NCBI GenBank assembly: GCA_965657645.1
Contig: CBFHOS010000001.1
Span: 252,623-316,622 of the forward strand
Reading direction: 5' to 3'
DNA length: 64,000 nt
DNA from: CBFHOS01 sp965657645
Lineage (GTDB): Bacteria; Pseudomonadota; Alphaproteobacteria; Puniceispirillales; Puniceispirillaceae
Shown here one piece after another: positions 42,151 to 51,370 of the stretch (the first letter of the stretch is position 1; each line of letters begins with the position of its first letter). Below the pieces are notes generated by a model. It worked only from the letters and a program-made list of their open reading frames with translations, had not been told where the DNA came from and did no database searches. A program made the position numbers and the translations under genes.

Positions 42151-43005
42151 TTATAAGAGTGTGAAATCGCGATCATGCGTCAATGCAGGGATCGAGTGCC
42201 GCGCTTTGCCGACCAATTCTAAATCAAGATCAGCCATGATAATCCGGTCATTGGCACCGGCTTTTGGGTCGGTATCATCGGTTTCTGCCTCTGCCAGAAT
42301 ATCTCCCCATGGCGCAATAATCATCGCATGACCATAGGTGCGCCGACCATCGGCATGGGTGCCGCATTGCGCCGGTGCAATGATATAACAACCGGTTTCA
42401 ATCGCCCGAGCCCGCAATAGCACATGCCAATGCGCCTGCCCGCTATTATAGGTAAAGGCCGCTGGCACCGTGATAATCGCCGCCCCCGCTTTGGCCAATG
42501 TCCGATAGAGCGCGGCAAAGCGCAGATCATAGCAGATCGTCAGGCCGACAGGGATATCCTCAATCGCCGCCATGATCGCCGTGTTACCAGCGGCGAAATT
42601 GGCTGATTCCTTATATGTCTGGCCGTCACCAACAACCGCATCGAACATATGGATCTTGTCATATTGGGCGGCAATTTGGCCGTCAGGGCCGATCAGATAA
42701 CAGCGGTTAACCAGCCTCTCATCATGCCGGCGGCGGGTTAGTAATGATCCCGCCAACAGCCATATTTTCGCCCCCGCCGCCGCGCCGCATAGCGCGTCCA
42801 AGGTCGGGCTGGCATCGTCCCATTCGGCATGTTCGCCAAGGGCATCGCGGTTTTCGGCAATAAAACTAGCGGCTTCGGGTAGGCATATGAGGGTGGCCCC
42901 ATCCTGCGTGGCACTTTCAATCATCGGCAAGATGTGGGACAGGGTTTCCGGTGCATTACCGCTGGCACAATATTGGAGCGCTGCGACACGCAGAATGTTG
43001 GTCAT
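42151..43005 (-). CDS. Carbon-nitrogen hydrolase (nitrilase superfamily, Nit2-like)
   Basis: A 284-residue amidase with the Glu-Lys-Cys triad: ATLICLPEAASF (Glu), QYDKIHMFDAV (Lys) and VGLTICYDLRFAALYR (Cys). It resembles Nit2/omega-amidase or Nit1-type deaminated-glutathione amidases. In many alphaproteobacteria it follows grxC and comF, as here (33 bp to grxC). Substrate unproven; repair of deaminated glutathione or alpha-ketoglutaramate hydrolysis are the best guesses. Confidence 0.9.
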   Translation of the reverse strand: MTNILRVAALQYCASGNAPETLSHILPMIESATQDGATLICLPEAASFIAENRDALGEHAEWDDASPTLDALCGAAAGAKIWLLAGSLLTRRRHDERLVNRCYLIGPDGQIAAQYDKIHMFDAVVGDGQTYKESANFAAGNTAIMAAIEDIPVGLTICYDLRFAALYRTLAKAGAAIITVPAAFTYNSGQAHWHVLLRARAIETGCYIIAPAQCGTHADGRRTYGHAMIIAPWGDILAEAETDDTDPKAGANDRIIMADLDLELVGKARHSIPALTHDRDFTLL

Positions 43006-43038
43006 CGCCGATCCCCTCTGCTAGTCGCTTTTGGTGGC

Positions 43039-43296
43039 TTATAAAGCGAGCAATTTATCCAAATGGCCGAGCCGGTCCAATTGCATCAATTCGTTACAGC
43101 CACCGATATGGTCGTTATCGATGAATATTTGCGGAACCGAGGTAACGCCGCCTGCACGCTTGCGCAACGCCGAACGCTTTTCCATGTCTAGCGTAACATC
43201 GACATGGTCAAACTCAATATTTTTACTCTGCAACAAGCGCAACGCACGTGCGCAATAGCCACACCCTTGGGCTGTAAAAATTTCCACTTTTGCCAT
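43039..43296 (-). CDS. grxC: Glutaredoxin 3
   Basis: An 85-residue dithiol glutaredoxin with GCGYCARAL at the active site (a CGYC variant of CPYC), the cis-proline TSVPQIFI, and HIGGCNEL for glutathione binding. Start at ATG 43296, with GGGGGAC about 7 bases upstream. It reduces mixed disulfides using glutathione. It lies between comF and the nitrilase-like gene on the same strand. Confidence 0.94.
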   Translation of the reverse strand: MAKVEIFTAQGCGYCARALRLLQSKNIEFDHVDVTLDMEKRSALRKRAGGVTSVPQIFIDNDHIGGCNELMQLDRLGHLDKLLAL

Positions 43297-43444
43297 GTGA
43301 ATGTCCCCCGAGATGTGGCGCATATACCGCCGCACCTATCGATCAAATGCTGGGTGGAAAATAGACATTGTTGAGATAATCCGCAATTGATTAGTTTGCC
43401 CAAAGGGTATCGGCATGGTTCCTGTATCAGGCCATTTGGATATT

Positions 43445-43488
43445 ATCCCCGTACCATCCCCGTATCATCCCCGTATCATCCCAGAGCC
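43445..43488. repeat. 11-bp tandem repeat at comF 3' end
   Basis: Four 11-base units (ATCCCCGTACC, ATCCCCGTATC twice, ATCCCAGAGCC) ending 1 base before the comF stop codon. The unit is not a multiple of three, in keeping with a non-coding place. Confidence 0.9.
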
Positions 43489-43489
43489 A

Positions 43490-44248
43490 TCAAAGTGACG
43501 ATACCCGCGCGATCACCACCGCGCTGACTGGTCCGCTTCCCGCTTTAGTGAGGGTGCGGGCGGCCTCGAATAATGTCGCGCCAGTGGTCATCACATCGTC
43601 AATTAACAGGATGTTCCGGCCGGCGATTTGCGCTTTGAACCTGTCTGGAACACGAAAGGCACCATTGATATTGCGCCGCCGATCTGCTCCCTTAAATTGG
43701 CCCTGACTGGGCGTTGCACGCGTTCTCTCTAGCAATTGTGGGGCAAATTCAACGCGGGTTATCTCCCGATTATGGTGGTGACAAAGATACCGCGCCAATT
43801 CGGCCGATTGGTTATAGCGCCGGTGTAAATATCGCCAGCGATGCAGTGGGATTGGCACCACCAAAGGGCTCGGGCTGGCCGCACAAATATCGGCAAAGGG
43901 ACGCCGGAGCAAATGCCCAAAAACCGGCACGAGCTGTAGGCCATCGCCATGTTTGAATTTCAGAATCAAGGCGCGTGATGCTTCACCATAAAGACAGGCC
44001 GCGCGAATTTTTAACAGCGGTGGTGGCTTGGCCCAACAAGGCGCACATTTCATTTCGGGCAAGGCATGGGGCAAAGGCCGACCACATTGTGAACAGGATG
44101 GCGCGCTGATGTGCTGGAGGCCGCCCCAACAGTCGCCGCATAGTCCGGTGCTATTGGCAAATCGGCGGCAAATCACACATTGGTGTGGCAGGATCAACCG
44201 AGCCAGTGCCGATAGCGCGGCAAATGTGGGTGCGCGTAAACTTGTCAT
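43490..44248 (-). CDS. ComF-family phosphoribosyltransferase-like protein
   Basis: A 252-residue protein. The N-terminal zinc ribbon has CVICRRF, LCGDCW and SCSQCGRPLP; the PRTase-like domain follows, with LVVPIPLHRWRYLHRRYNQS (given in part) and ILLIDDVMTTGATLFEAARTL as the phosphoribosyl-pyrophosphate loop. ComF helps DNA uptake in competent bacteria, though many proteobacteria keep it without known competence. The start is ATG 44248 (a TTG lies one codon upstream). The stop is at the edge of an 11-bp tandem repeat. Confidence 0.9.
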   Translation of the reverse strand: MTSLRAPTFAALSALARLILPHQCVICRRFANSTGLCGDCWGGLQHISAPSCSQCGRPLPHALPEMKCAPCWAKPPPLLKIRAACLYGEASRALILKFKHGDGLQLVPVFGHLLRRPFADICAASPSPLVVPIPLHRWRYLHRRYNQSAELARYLCHHHNREITRVEFAPQLLERTRATPSQGQFKGADRRRNINGAFRVPDRFKAQIAGRNILLIDDVMTTGATLFEAARTLTKAGSGPVSAVVIARVSSL

Positions 44249-44373
44249 CAAGGTGATGCTAGCGGGTAGGCATTAATCTTTGCTTAATCGGGCGGCATTA
44301 CCGGAAATTTTATGCGAGGATTTAATGAACGATTTTACTTGAAGTTTTTGGGTTGGCTTAGCATGGTGCGGCG

Positions 44374-45285
44374 ATGGAGCCTTTAGCAGAAACAATTCCG
44401 CGCCTATTTGACACCCAAGCCCAGCGCCGTAATCGGTCTCGGGCGGCGCCGCATTATGACGATTTCCGGTTCTTAAAAGAAGAGGCGGCTCTGCGTATCG
44501 CCGACCGTGTGGAATTGGTCCGGCGCGATTTTGCGCTATCGCTTGATTTTGGTGCGCATGATGGAACGCTGACGCGCCACCTAAAACCGCTTGGTAAAAT
44601 TGGCACGATCATTCAGGCGGATCCGGCCCCGCAATTTGCCGTGATGGCGCGTAATCAGGGTCCAGCAATTGCCACTGATTATTCAATTTTACCCTTTGCC
44701 TATGAGAGTTTTGACGCGGTTTTCTCCTGTCTGACATTGCATTGGGTGGATGATTTGCCCGGCGTCATTTCCCAGATGCGTAATTTGCTAAAGCCGGATG
44801 GGATGTTGCTGATATCGATGCTGGGCGGGAATAGCCTCCATCAATTGCGCAGTGCGCTTGCCGCCGCCGAAACCGAAATTAATGGCGGCCTTAGCCCACG
44901 GACAGCGCCGATGGCGGATATTCGTGATGTTGGTGGTTTGCTTGGCCGTGCTGGCTTGGCTTTGCCGGTGGCTGATGCCGACCGGATCACTGTGAATTAT
45001 CCGAACATGTTCCGTCTGATGGCGGATTTGCGCGGCATGGGCGAGGGTAATGCGATGATTGAGCGCGTGCGCCGTCCAACCAGCCGACAAGTTTTCATGC
45101 GGGCGGCAGAAATCTACCAGAGCGAATTTGGTAATGATGACGGCACCATTCCCGCCAGCTTTGAGATTATTACGCTGACCGGTTGGGCACCGCATGAAAG
45201 CCAACAAAAACCATTGCGGCCGGGCGCGGCAACGCACCGCCTTGGTGATACTCTAGGCACCACCGAATTTGATCCGGAATCATAA
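44374..45285 (+). CDS. SAM-dependent methyltransferase, NDUFAF5-like
   Basis: A 303-residue class I methyltransferase related to mitochondrial NDUFAF5, which modifies an arginine of a complex I subunit. Motif I is ALSLDFGAHDGTLTRHL (glycine loop altered to FGAHDG); AYESFDAVFSCLTLHWVDDLPG and LKPDGMLLISMLGGNSL complete the fold. The segment RTAPMADIRDVGGLLGRAGL is typical of the NDUFAF5/BioC group. It lies divergent from comF and convergent with mutT. Confidence 0.86.
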   Translation: MEPLAETIPRLFDTQAQRRNRSRAAPHYDDFRFLKEEAALRIADRVELVRRDFALSLDFGAHDGTLTRHLKPLGKIGTIIQADPAPQFAVMARNQGPAIATDYSILPFAYESFDAVFSCLTLHWVDDLPGVISQMRNLLKPDGMLLISMLGGNSLHQLRSALAAAETEINGGLSPRTAPMADIRDVGGLLGRAGLALPVADADRITVNYPNMFRLMADLRGMGEGNAMIERVRRPTSRQVFMRAAEIYQSEFGNDDGTIPASFEIITLTGWAPHESQQKPLRPGAATHRLGDTLGTTEFDPES

Positions 45286-45291
45286 AACCCG

Positions 45292-45717
45292 CTAGAGCAA
45301 ATCCTGGAGTACAGGGATAAGCGGAATATCTGCTGGCGGCATTGGATAGTCGCGCAATGCGGATGCCCGCACCCATTTCAATTGCCCACCTTCAACCGGC
45401 TTTGGATGGCCTTCCCATTTGCGACAGACAAACAGCATCATCAGCAGGTGAAAATCATCATAAGAATGGCTGGCAAAGGTAAGCGGCGCCAGACATGAGG
45501 CGGCGGTGTTGATATCCAGTTCCTCGCCCAATTCACGAATGAGCGCGGCCTCTGGCGTTTCGCCAGCCTCTATTTTGCCGCCGGGAAATTCCCATAATCC
45601 GGCCATCGGCTTGTCTTCGGGGCGCTGGGCCAGCAACACCCGACCATCGCGGTCGATGAGCGCAACGGCGCTAACCAATATGATCGGCAGGCCGCCGCTA
45701 GCTTCGGTAATCGGCAT
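45292..45717 (-). CDS. mutT: 8-oxo-dGTP diphosphatase MutT
   Basis: A 141-residue Nudix hydrolase that clears oxidised GTP from the nucleotide pool. The Nudix box is GKIEAGETPEAALIRELGEE (G-x5-E-x7-REL-x-EE) near residues 46-66, preceded by WEFPGGK. Its start overlaps the end of argJ by 20 bp, so it is coupled to argJ, an order seen in other alphaproteobacteria. Confidence 0.92.
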   Translation of the reverse strand: MPITEASGGLPIILVSAVALIDRDGRVLLAQRPEDKPMAGLWEFPGGKIEAGETPEAALIRELGEELDINTAASCLAPLTFASHSYDDFHLLMMLFVCRKWEGHPKPVEGGQLKWVRASALRDYPMPPADIPLIPVLQDLL

Positions 45718-46942
45718 TGATCGAAATATAGCCGTGGGTTAGATCGCATGTCCAAATGCGCGCCGACCCATCGCCATCGCCAATAGCGACCGCAACATCA
45801 ATCTCGGCATTTTTCATATGCGTGGCCACAGGGGTTTCATCATAATCGGCGCGGCAGGCGCCATTCTTGGTAATTTGAACACCGCCAATGGCAATTGAAA
45901 TATCATCCTGATTTATGCCTAAACCAGCTTTGCCAACCGCCATTACAATGCGTCCCCAATTGGCATCTTCACCGGCGATAGCGGTTTTCACCAAGGGCGA
46001 ATTGGCAATCGCCAGACCAATTTCATGGGCCTGATCATTATTCTTTGCGCCAGTGATATCAATCGTGATGAATTTGCTGGCACCCTCACCATCACGCACA
46101 ATCTGCGTGGCCAGATCCTGCATGACACTATCCAAAGCGGCGATGAATGCCGGCAAATCTGGATGCGATGGATGGTCAATAACTGGGTTTCCAGCCTTGC
46201 CCGTGGCAATCAGGAAAACGCTGTCATTCGTCGAGGTGTCACTATCAACAGTGATCGCATTAAAGCTCCGGCGATTGCTGTCTTGTAGCAAAGTCGTCAG
46301 CAACTCTGGGGCAATCGCCGCATCGGTCGCAATATAGCCCAGCATGGTCGCCATATTCGGCGCAATCATCCCTGAACCTTTGGCAATGCCGCTAATCTGG
46401 ATGGTCGTTTCACCCAAACGCGCACTAGCCGCCGCGCCTTTGGCAAAGGTGTCGGTGGTGCGAATGGCATCCGCCGCCGCCTGCCAATTGGTATCCGTGT
46501 TTTTGTCCGAATCGAGCAAATCATCAAAGCGCCCGATCAGACAATCAGTATCCAAAAATTCGCCGATCACCCCAGTTGAGGCGATCAGAATATTATCTGG
46601 ATCAATATCCATCCGCGCGCCCAGATTGCCACAAATCACACGCACATCAACAAGACCTTGGGCACCGGTAAAGGCGTTTGCGTTGCCCGCATTGGTGAAA
46701 ATGGCGATGCCGTTTGTACTGTTAAAACCAGATGCTAGTTTGCTCTGGCACCATTGCACTGGCGCCGCGGCGGTATCTGACTGGGTGAACACACCGGCAA
46801 TGGCGCTATCACCGCTGGTGGTGATAAGCACCATGTCATTGCGCCCCTGATATTTCATACCAGAGCCAGCAACAGCCAAATCGACGCCCGCGATGGGCGG
46901 CAATTCGGCAAATGTTTTGGGTGCTAGTGGTGATCTGTTCAT
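45698..46942 (-). CDS. argJ: Bifunctional ornithine acetyltransferase / N-acetylglutamate synthase
   Basis: Cyclic-pathway enzyme that recycles the acetyl group of N-acetylornithine onto glutamate, 414 residues. It self-cleaves before a threonine in IAPNMATMLGYIATDA near residue 195, giving two chains. GSGMIAP and ITVDSDTSTNDSVFLIATGKA are signatures. Together with argD and argF elsewhere in the window it covers most of the arginine route. Lies 24 bp after the peptidyl-prolyl isomerase gene. Confidence 0.96.
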   Translation of the reverse strand: MNRSPLAPKTFAELPPIAGVDLAVAGSGMKYQGRNDMVLITTSGDSAIAGVFTQSDTAAAPVQWCQSKLASGFNSTNGIAIFTNAGNANAFTGAQGLVDVRVICGNLGARMDIDPDNILIASTGVIGEFLDTDCLIGRFDDLLDSDKNTDTNWQAAADAIRTTDTFAKGAAASARLGETTIQISGIAKGSGMIAPNMATMLGYIATDAAIAPELLTTLLQDSNRRSFNAITVDSDTSTNDSVFLIATGKAGNPVIDHPSHPDLPAFIAALDSVMQDLATQIVRDGEGASKFITIDITGAKNNDQAHEIGLAIANSPLVKTAIAGEDANWGRIVMAVGKAGLGINQDDISIAIGGVQITKNGACRADYDETPVATHMKNAEIDVAVAIGDGDGSARIWTCDLTHGYISINADYRS

Positions 46943-46966
46943 TTAAGGCCCACCGGTTCCTAGGGG

Positions 46967-47827
46967 TTAATTGCCAGACGCGGCGTTGGCGGCTTCATCG
47001 GCTTTCTGTGCGTCGGCGGCAATATCTGCAAAGTCACGAACAGAGATATCAACACCGGCCCGCATTTCTTCTAGAATGCGTGCAAGATTTTGGCGAGACA
47101 TGTTGTTAATGAGCTGGCCGCGCATTTCCTCAATTGACGGTGCAGGCTGGACGGAGCGGTCATTAACCTTGATCACATGCCAGCCAAACTGGGTCTGTAC
47201 AGGCGTTGCCGATACACTGCCGACAGGCTGTTCAAAGGCGGCTGCCTCAAAACTTGGAACCATCTGGCCGCGGCCAAAGGTGCCCAGATCACCGCCATTA
47301 GGGCCGCTAGGGCCGGTTGATTTTTCCTGTGCAACAGCGGCGAAATCGGCGCCATTATTCAATTCGGTGATGATGGCCTTTGCGGTGGCCTCATCATCAA
47401 CCAGAATATGGGCGGCGCTTACCTGTTCACGCGATGCGGTATCGGCGACAAATGTATTATAGGCGTTAACAACGGCTTCTTCGGTGATTTGCGCACGGAT
47501 CGTGTCGCCTAGATATGCCTCGGCCAAAATCCGGTCGCCAGCCATCTTCATCGCGGCGGCAACGAGCTCATTCTGGTCGAGATCGGCTTTGCGCGCGGCG
47601 GTGGCGGCAAGGCGGGTATCAACAACATCGGCCACAAGTTGATCAAAATATGTGTTTAGCGGCTGTTGCCGATATTGCTCTGGCAATGTCTCGGCGGCCT
47701 GCATGACTTCGTCCAACCAGATTGTCTCGCCGCCAACAGTGGCAACGGCAATGCGCTCTTCGGCGATCACGGCACTAGAGAGGAACATCATCGGAACAAT
47801 AATAAGCGTGCGTAATAGGCGTTTCAT
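46967..47827 (-). CDS. Periplasmic parvulin-type peptidyl-prolyl isomerase
   Basis: A 286-residue exported foldase. A signal peptide (MKRLLRTLIIVPMMFLSSAVIA) precedes a SurA/PrsA-like N-terminal region. The parvulin domain spans residues ~135-235: VSAAHILVDDEATAKAI, STGPSGPNGGDLGTFGRGQM and PVQTQFGWHVIKV. ATG 47827 is chosen; an upstream reading to 47887 would bury the signal peptide. Divergent from secA, an arrangement conserved in alphaproteobacteria. Confidence 0.91.
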   Translation of the reverse strand: MKRLLRTLIIVPMMFLSSAVIAEERIAVATVGGETIWLDEVMQAAETLPEQYRQQPLNTYFDQLVADVVDTRLAATAARKADLDQNELVAAAMKMAGDRILAEAYLGDTIRAQITEEAVVNAYNTFVADTASREQVSAAHILVDDEATAKAIITELNNGADFAAVAQEKSTGPSGPNGGDLGTFGRGQMVPSFEAAAFEQPVGSVSATPVQTQFGWHVIKVNDRSVQPAPSIEEMRGQLINNMSRQNLARILEEMRAGVDISVRDFADIAADAQKADEAANAASGN

Positions 47828-48186
47828 CGGATACCCTTTTGGAATTGTTACGTTATGTGGCTGGCTATAAAACGCCAACCATAGCAAACTATGGCGTTGA
47901 AATCTGTTGGTTTAATGCGGCTTTTAAGGCTAATCGTCAATTGATTTTGCTAGCTGAATTTATCGCGCTAACGAGAAAACGCTAGTGTAACGCCGGAAAA
48001 GATAATGACAAGCCTTGCCCAAAAGGTGCAAATAGCGCGGATATTGGGGAAAACAAGGTGCGCATATGGCGTGCCATTTGATTGACAATATTATGCCTAA
48101 TGATTATCTCCAATCAGTCGGCGGATTGATCTGTCACCATCGGGCAAATGCCGAACAGGCATGAAGGCTGGATAAAGGGAGTTACA
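47828..48186. other. Divergent intergenic region between the isomerase gene and secA
   Basis: A 359-bp stretch without a supported gene; it must hold promoters for both sides. The only clear element is TTGACA at 48082. I see no convincing RNA gene or repeat here. Confidence 0.6.
48082..48110 (+). promoter_or_regulatory. Candidate secA promoter
   Basis: Perfect -35 TTGACA (48082-48087) and, 17 bases on, TATCTC (48105-48110), a weak -10. The secA start lies about 70 bases beyond. Confidence 0.4.
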
Positions 48187-50781
48187 ATGTTTGGTGCTTT
48201 GGCGAAGAGCCTTTTTGGGGATGCAAATGACCGTGTCGTTGCAAAGCTTGCTCCTCAGGTAGATGCGATAAATGCGCTTGAAGATAAAATGGCGGCATTG
48301 GATGACGCAGCTCTTCGTGACAAGACGGATGAATTTCGGGCACGGCTGACTCAAGGCGAAACGCTAGACGCGCTATTGCCAGAGGCGTTTGCCCTTGTTC
48401 GTGAAGCGGGAAAGCGCACGCTAGGTCAGCGCCATTTTGACGTCCAGATGATGGGCGGCATGGCGTTGCATAATGGTAAGATTGCCGAGATGAAAACTGG
48501 TGAGGGTAAAACCCTCGTTGCGACTTTGGCGGTGTATCTAAATGCGCTCGAAGGCAAGGGCGTTCATGTTGTGACAGTGAATGACTATCTGGCGTCTCGT
48601 GATGCCGGATGGATGGGTCAGGTCTATCAATTCTTGGGCATGAGTGTTGGGGTTATCCTTGGTCAGATGGATGATGATACCCGCCGCGCGGCCTATGCGT
48701 GCGATGTAACCTATGGCACCAATAACGAGTTTGGCTTTGACTATCTGCGGGATAATCTGAAATTCCGGCTAGAGGATATGGTCCAGCGCGATCATCATTT
48801 TGCGATTGTTGACGAGGTCGATTCGATCCTGATTGACGAAGCCCGCACACCATTGATTATTTCCGGCCCAACCGAGAGCAATTCAGAGCATTACCTGCTG
48901 GCCAATAAAATCGTTCCGGATTTTGTTGATGAGGATTTTGACCTTGATGAAAAGGGCAATTCGGTATCCTTGACCGAGGCTGGTATTGAACATGCTGAGG
49001 AATTGCTCCGCAGCGCCGGGCAGATGGGTGACGGCACGTTATATGACATTGAAAATGTCGGTTTGTTGCATCACGTCAATCAGGCTCTTCGCGCGCACAA
49101 GCTGTTCCAGCTAGACACCCATTACATGGTCAAGGCCGGTCAGGTTGTGATCATTGATGAATTTACTGGACGGGCGATGGATGGCCGCCGTTTCTCCGAT
49201 GGTCTGCATCAGGCGATTGAGGCGAAGGAAAATGTCGAGATCCAAGCCGAAAACCAGACATTGGCGTCGGTTACCTTCCAGAATTACTTCCGCATGTATA
49301 CAAAGCTGGCCGGCATGACCGGAACGGCGATGACCGAAGCGGGTGAATTTTCCGAGATTTACAATCTTGAAGTGATGGCGATCCCAACCAACCGTCCGGT
49401 CCAGCGTATCGATCATGATGATGAAGTCTATCGCACCAGCGCCGAGCGCGACGAAGCGGTTATCGGGTTGATCACAGATTGTCGCTCACGCGGACAGCCA
49501 GTCTTGGTCGGCACTGTCAGTATTGAAAAATCGGAATCGTTATCTGCCGAGCTGAACAAGCGGAAGATCGAGCATAGCGTGCTGAATGCGCGTTTCCATG
49601 AAGAAGAAGCCAAGATCATTGCCCAGGCCGGTGTGCCGGGTGCGGTGACGATTGCAACCAACATGGCTGGTCGCGGAACCGATATCCAACTTGGTGGTAA
49701 TCTTGACATGCGCCTTGCGGATGTGGCTGGTGACGGTGAATTATCCGCCAAGCAACAGGCCGAGCTAACTGCAGAAAATGAAAAGCTGAAAGCCGAGGCA
49801 CTGGCGGCTGGCGGCCTTTATGTAATTTGTACCGAACGCCACGAATCACGCCGGATTGATAACCAGCTTCGGGGCCGGACAGGACGTCAGGGTGATCCGG
49901 GCGGTTCAAAGTTCTTCTTGTCATTGCAAGATGATCTGATGCGGATTTTTGGATCAGAAAAACTTGACGGCATGCTGCAAAAGCTTGGGCTGGAAGAGGG
50001 TGAGGCCATCATTCATCCGTGGATCAACAAAGCTGTTGAAAAGGCCCAGACCAAAGTCGAAGCGCGGAATTTTGATATTCGTAAACAATTGCTGAAATTC
50101 GACGATGTGATGAATGACCAGCGCAGTGTGATCTTTGAACAGCGCAAGGAAATCATGCGGGCCGATGACGTGCAGGACACTGTTACCGAAATGCGCCATG
50201 ATGCGGCTGGCCAGCTGGTTGAGCGCGCTATTCCGGCGGGCAGTTACCATGATCAATGGCTGGCAGATCAGATGCGCGAAGACGCCAAGCGTGTTCTTGG
50301 TGTTGATGTTCCCGCCGCCGATTGGTTCAAAGAGGATGGCGTTGTTGAAGCCGAAATCGAGGAACGCCTGATCGCCGCGGCTGACCGCTACATGGCTGAA
50401 AAAGCTGTGCGGATTGGTCCGGATGTTATGCGTGTTGCGGAAAAATCATTGCTATTGCAAGTGCTTGACCAGCAATGGAAAGAGCATCTGCTCAGCCTAG
50501 ATCAATTGCGTCAGGGTATTTCGCTTCGTGCCTATGCCCAAAAAGACCCGCTTAATGAATATAAGCGTGAAGCCTTTATGATGTTTGAATCGCTGTTGGC
50601 TGGCCTGCGCGAGACTACAACAATGGTCCTTGCACATGTTGAATTGCGCCCGCCTGAAGAAGAGGCAAGCGAGGCCCCAGCGGCCGCACCTCCGCCAGAA
50701 GCACGGCGGAAAATTTCGCGTAACGAGCCGTGCCCATGTGGGTCAGGTCGCAAATACAAGCATTGCCACGGCAAGCTATAG
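48187..50781 (+). CDS. secA: Protein translocase ATPase SecA
   Basis: Motor of Sec export, 864 residues. Walker A is MKTGEGKTLVATLAVYLN near residue 105, Walker B is AIVDEVDSILIDEARTPL, and ATNMAGRGTDIQLGGN is the second ATPase motif. QLRGRTGRQGDPG is motif VI. The C-terminus is a zinc-binding SEC-C motif CPCGSGRKYKHCH that meets SecB. ATG 48187 follows AAAGGGAG. Normal length and no missing parts. Confidence 0.98.
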   Translation: MFGALAKSLFGDANDRVVAKLAPQVDAINALEDKMAALDDAALRDKTDEFRARLTQGETLDALLPEAFALVREAGKRTLGQRHFDVQMMGGMALHNGKIAEMKTGEGKTLVATLAVYLNALEGKGVHVVTVNDYLASRDAGWMGQVYQFLGMSVGVILGQMDDDTRRAAYACDVTYGTNNEFGFDYLRDNLKFRLEDMVQRDHHFAIVDEVDSILIDEARTPLIISGPTESNSEHYLLANKIVPDFVDEDFDLDEKGNSVSLTEAGIEHAEELLRSAGQMGDGTLYDIENVGLLHHVNQALRAHKLFQLDTHYMVKAGQVVIIDEFTGRAMDGRRFSDGLHQAIEAKENVEIQAENQTLASVTFQNYFRMYTKLAGMTGTAMTEAGEFSEIYNLEVMAIPTNRPVQRIDHDDEVYRTSAERDEAVIGLITDCRSRGQPVLVGTVSIEKSESLSAELNKRKIEHSVLNARFHEEEAKIIAQAGVPGAVTIATNMAGRGTDIQLGGNLDMRLADVAGDGELSAKQQAELTAENEKLKAEALAAGGLYVICTERHESRRIDNQLRGRTGRQGDPGGSKFFLSLQDDLMRIFGSEKLDGMLQKLGLEEGEAIIHPWINKAVEKAQTKVEARNFDIRKQLLKFDDVMNDQRSVIFEQRKEIMRADDVQDTVTEMRHDAAGQLVERAIPAGSYHDQWLADQMREDAKRVLGVDVPAADWFKEDGVVEAEIEERLIAAADRYMAEKAVRIGPDVMRVAEKSLLLQVLDQQWKEHLLSLDQLRQGISLRAYAQKDPLNEYKREAFMMFESLLAGLRETTTMVLAHVELRPPEEEASEAPAAAPPPEARRKISRNEPCPCGSGRKYKHCHGKL

Positions 50782-50824
50782 CCGCATTGCGAGTGGTTGT
50801 TTTAGGAATAACAGGTGATCCTGA

Positions 50825-51355
50825 ATGATCAAATATCAACTTCGCTGTGATGGCGCACATGAATTTGAAGGATGGTTTCAAAGCTCGGCCGCTTTTGATG
50901 ATCAAAGTGCGCGCGGCCTAGTTAGCTGTCCTACCTGTGAAAGCATTGCTGTGAAGCGGGCGTTGATGACGCCCAATCTGGCCAGCCCGAAAACCCGCAA
51001 AGATAGCCCAATGAGAGGGCAAGGCGAGGCGCTTCCGGCTGAGAACCCCGCAACTGCACCTGCCATGTCGCCGGCCACCTCACCTTCTGCATTACCGCCA
51101 TCTGCGCCAGTGTTATCACCGGCCGCGGCAGAGAAAATGCAGGATCTAGTGGCTGATATGCGCCAGTTACAAGCCAAGATCAAAGCCGAATGCCGTGATG
51201 TTGGAACGAATTTTGCCGAAGAAGCCCGCAAAATTCATTATGGCGAGGCAGAACCCAAAGGCATCTATGGACAGGCGACAAGTGAGGAGCGCGAGGCGCT
51301 GGACGAAGAGGGTATCGATGTTGTCGATATCCCGTGGTTACCGCCCGATAATTGA
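50825..51355 (+). CDS. DUF1178 protein
   Basis: A 176-residue protein. The N-terminal DUF1178 zinc-ribbon-like part is IKYQLRCDGAHEFEGWF and LVSCPTCESIAVKRALM, with three cysteines and a histidine. A proline/alanine/serine-rich middle (residues ~75-100) is low complexity. The conserved C-terminal part begins at ADMRQLQAKIKAECRDVGTNF and includes ARKIHYGEAEPKGIYGQAT. Function unknown; the family usually neighbours grxC and nitrilase genes. Follows secA by 43 bp. Confidence 0.87.
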   Translation: MIKYQLRCDGAHEFEGWFQSSAAFDDQSARGLVSCPTCESIAVKRALMTPNLASPKTRKDSPMRGQGEALPAENPATAPAMSPATSPSALPPSAPVLSPAAAEKMQDLVADMRQLQAKIKAECRDVGTNFAEEARKIHYGEAEPKGIYGQATSEEREALDEEGIDVVDIPWLPPDN

Positions 51356-51370
51356 TCTCGCATGATCTCT

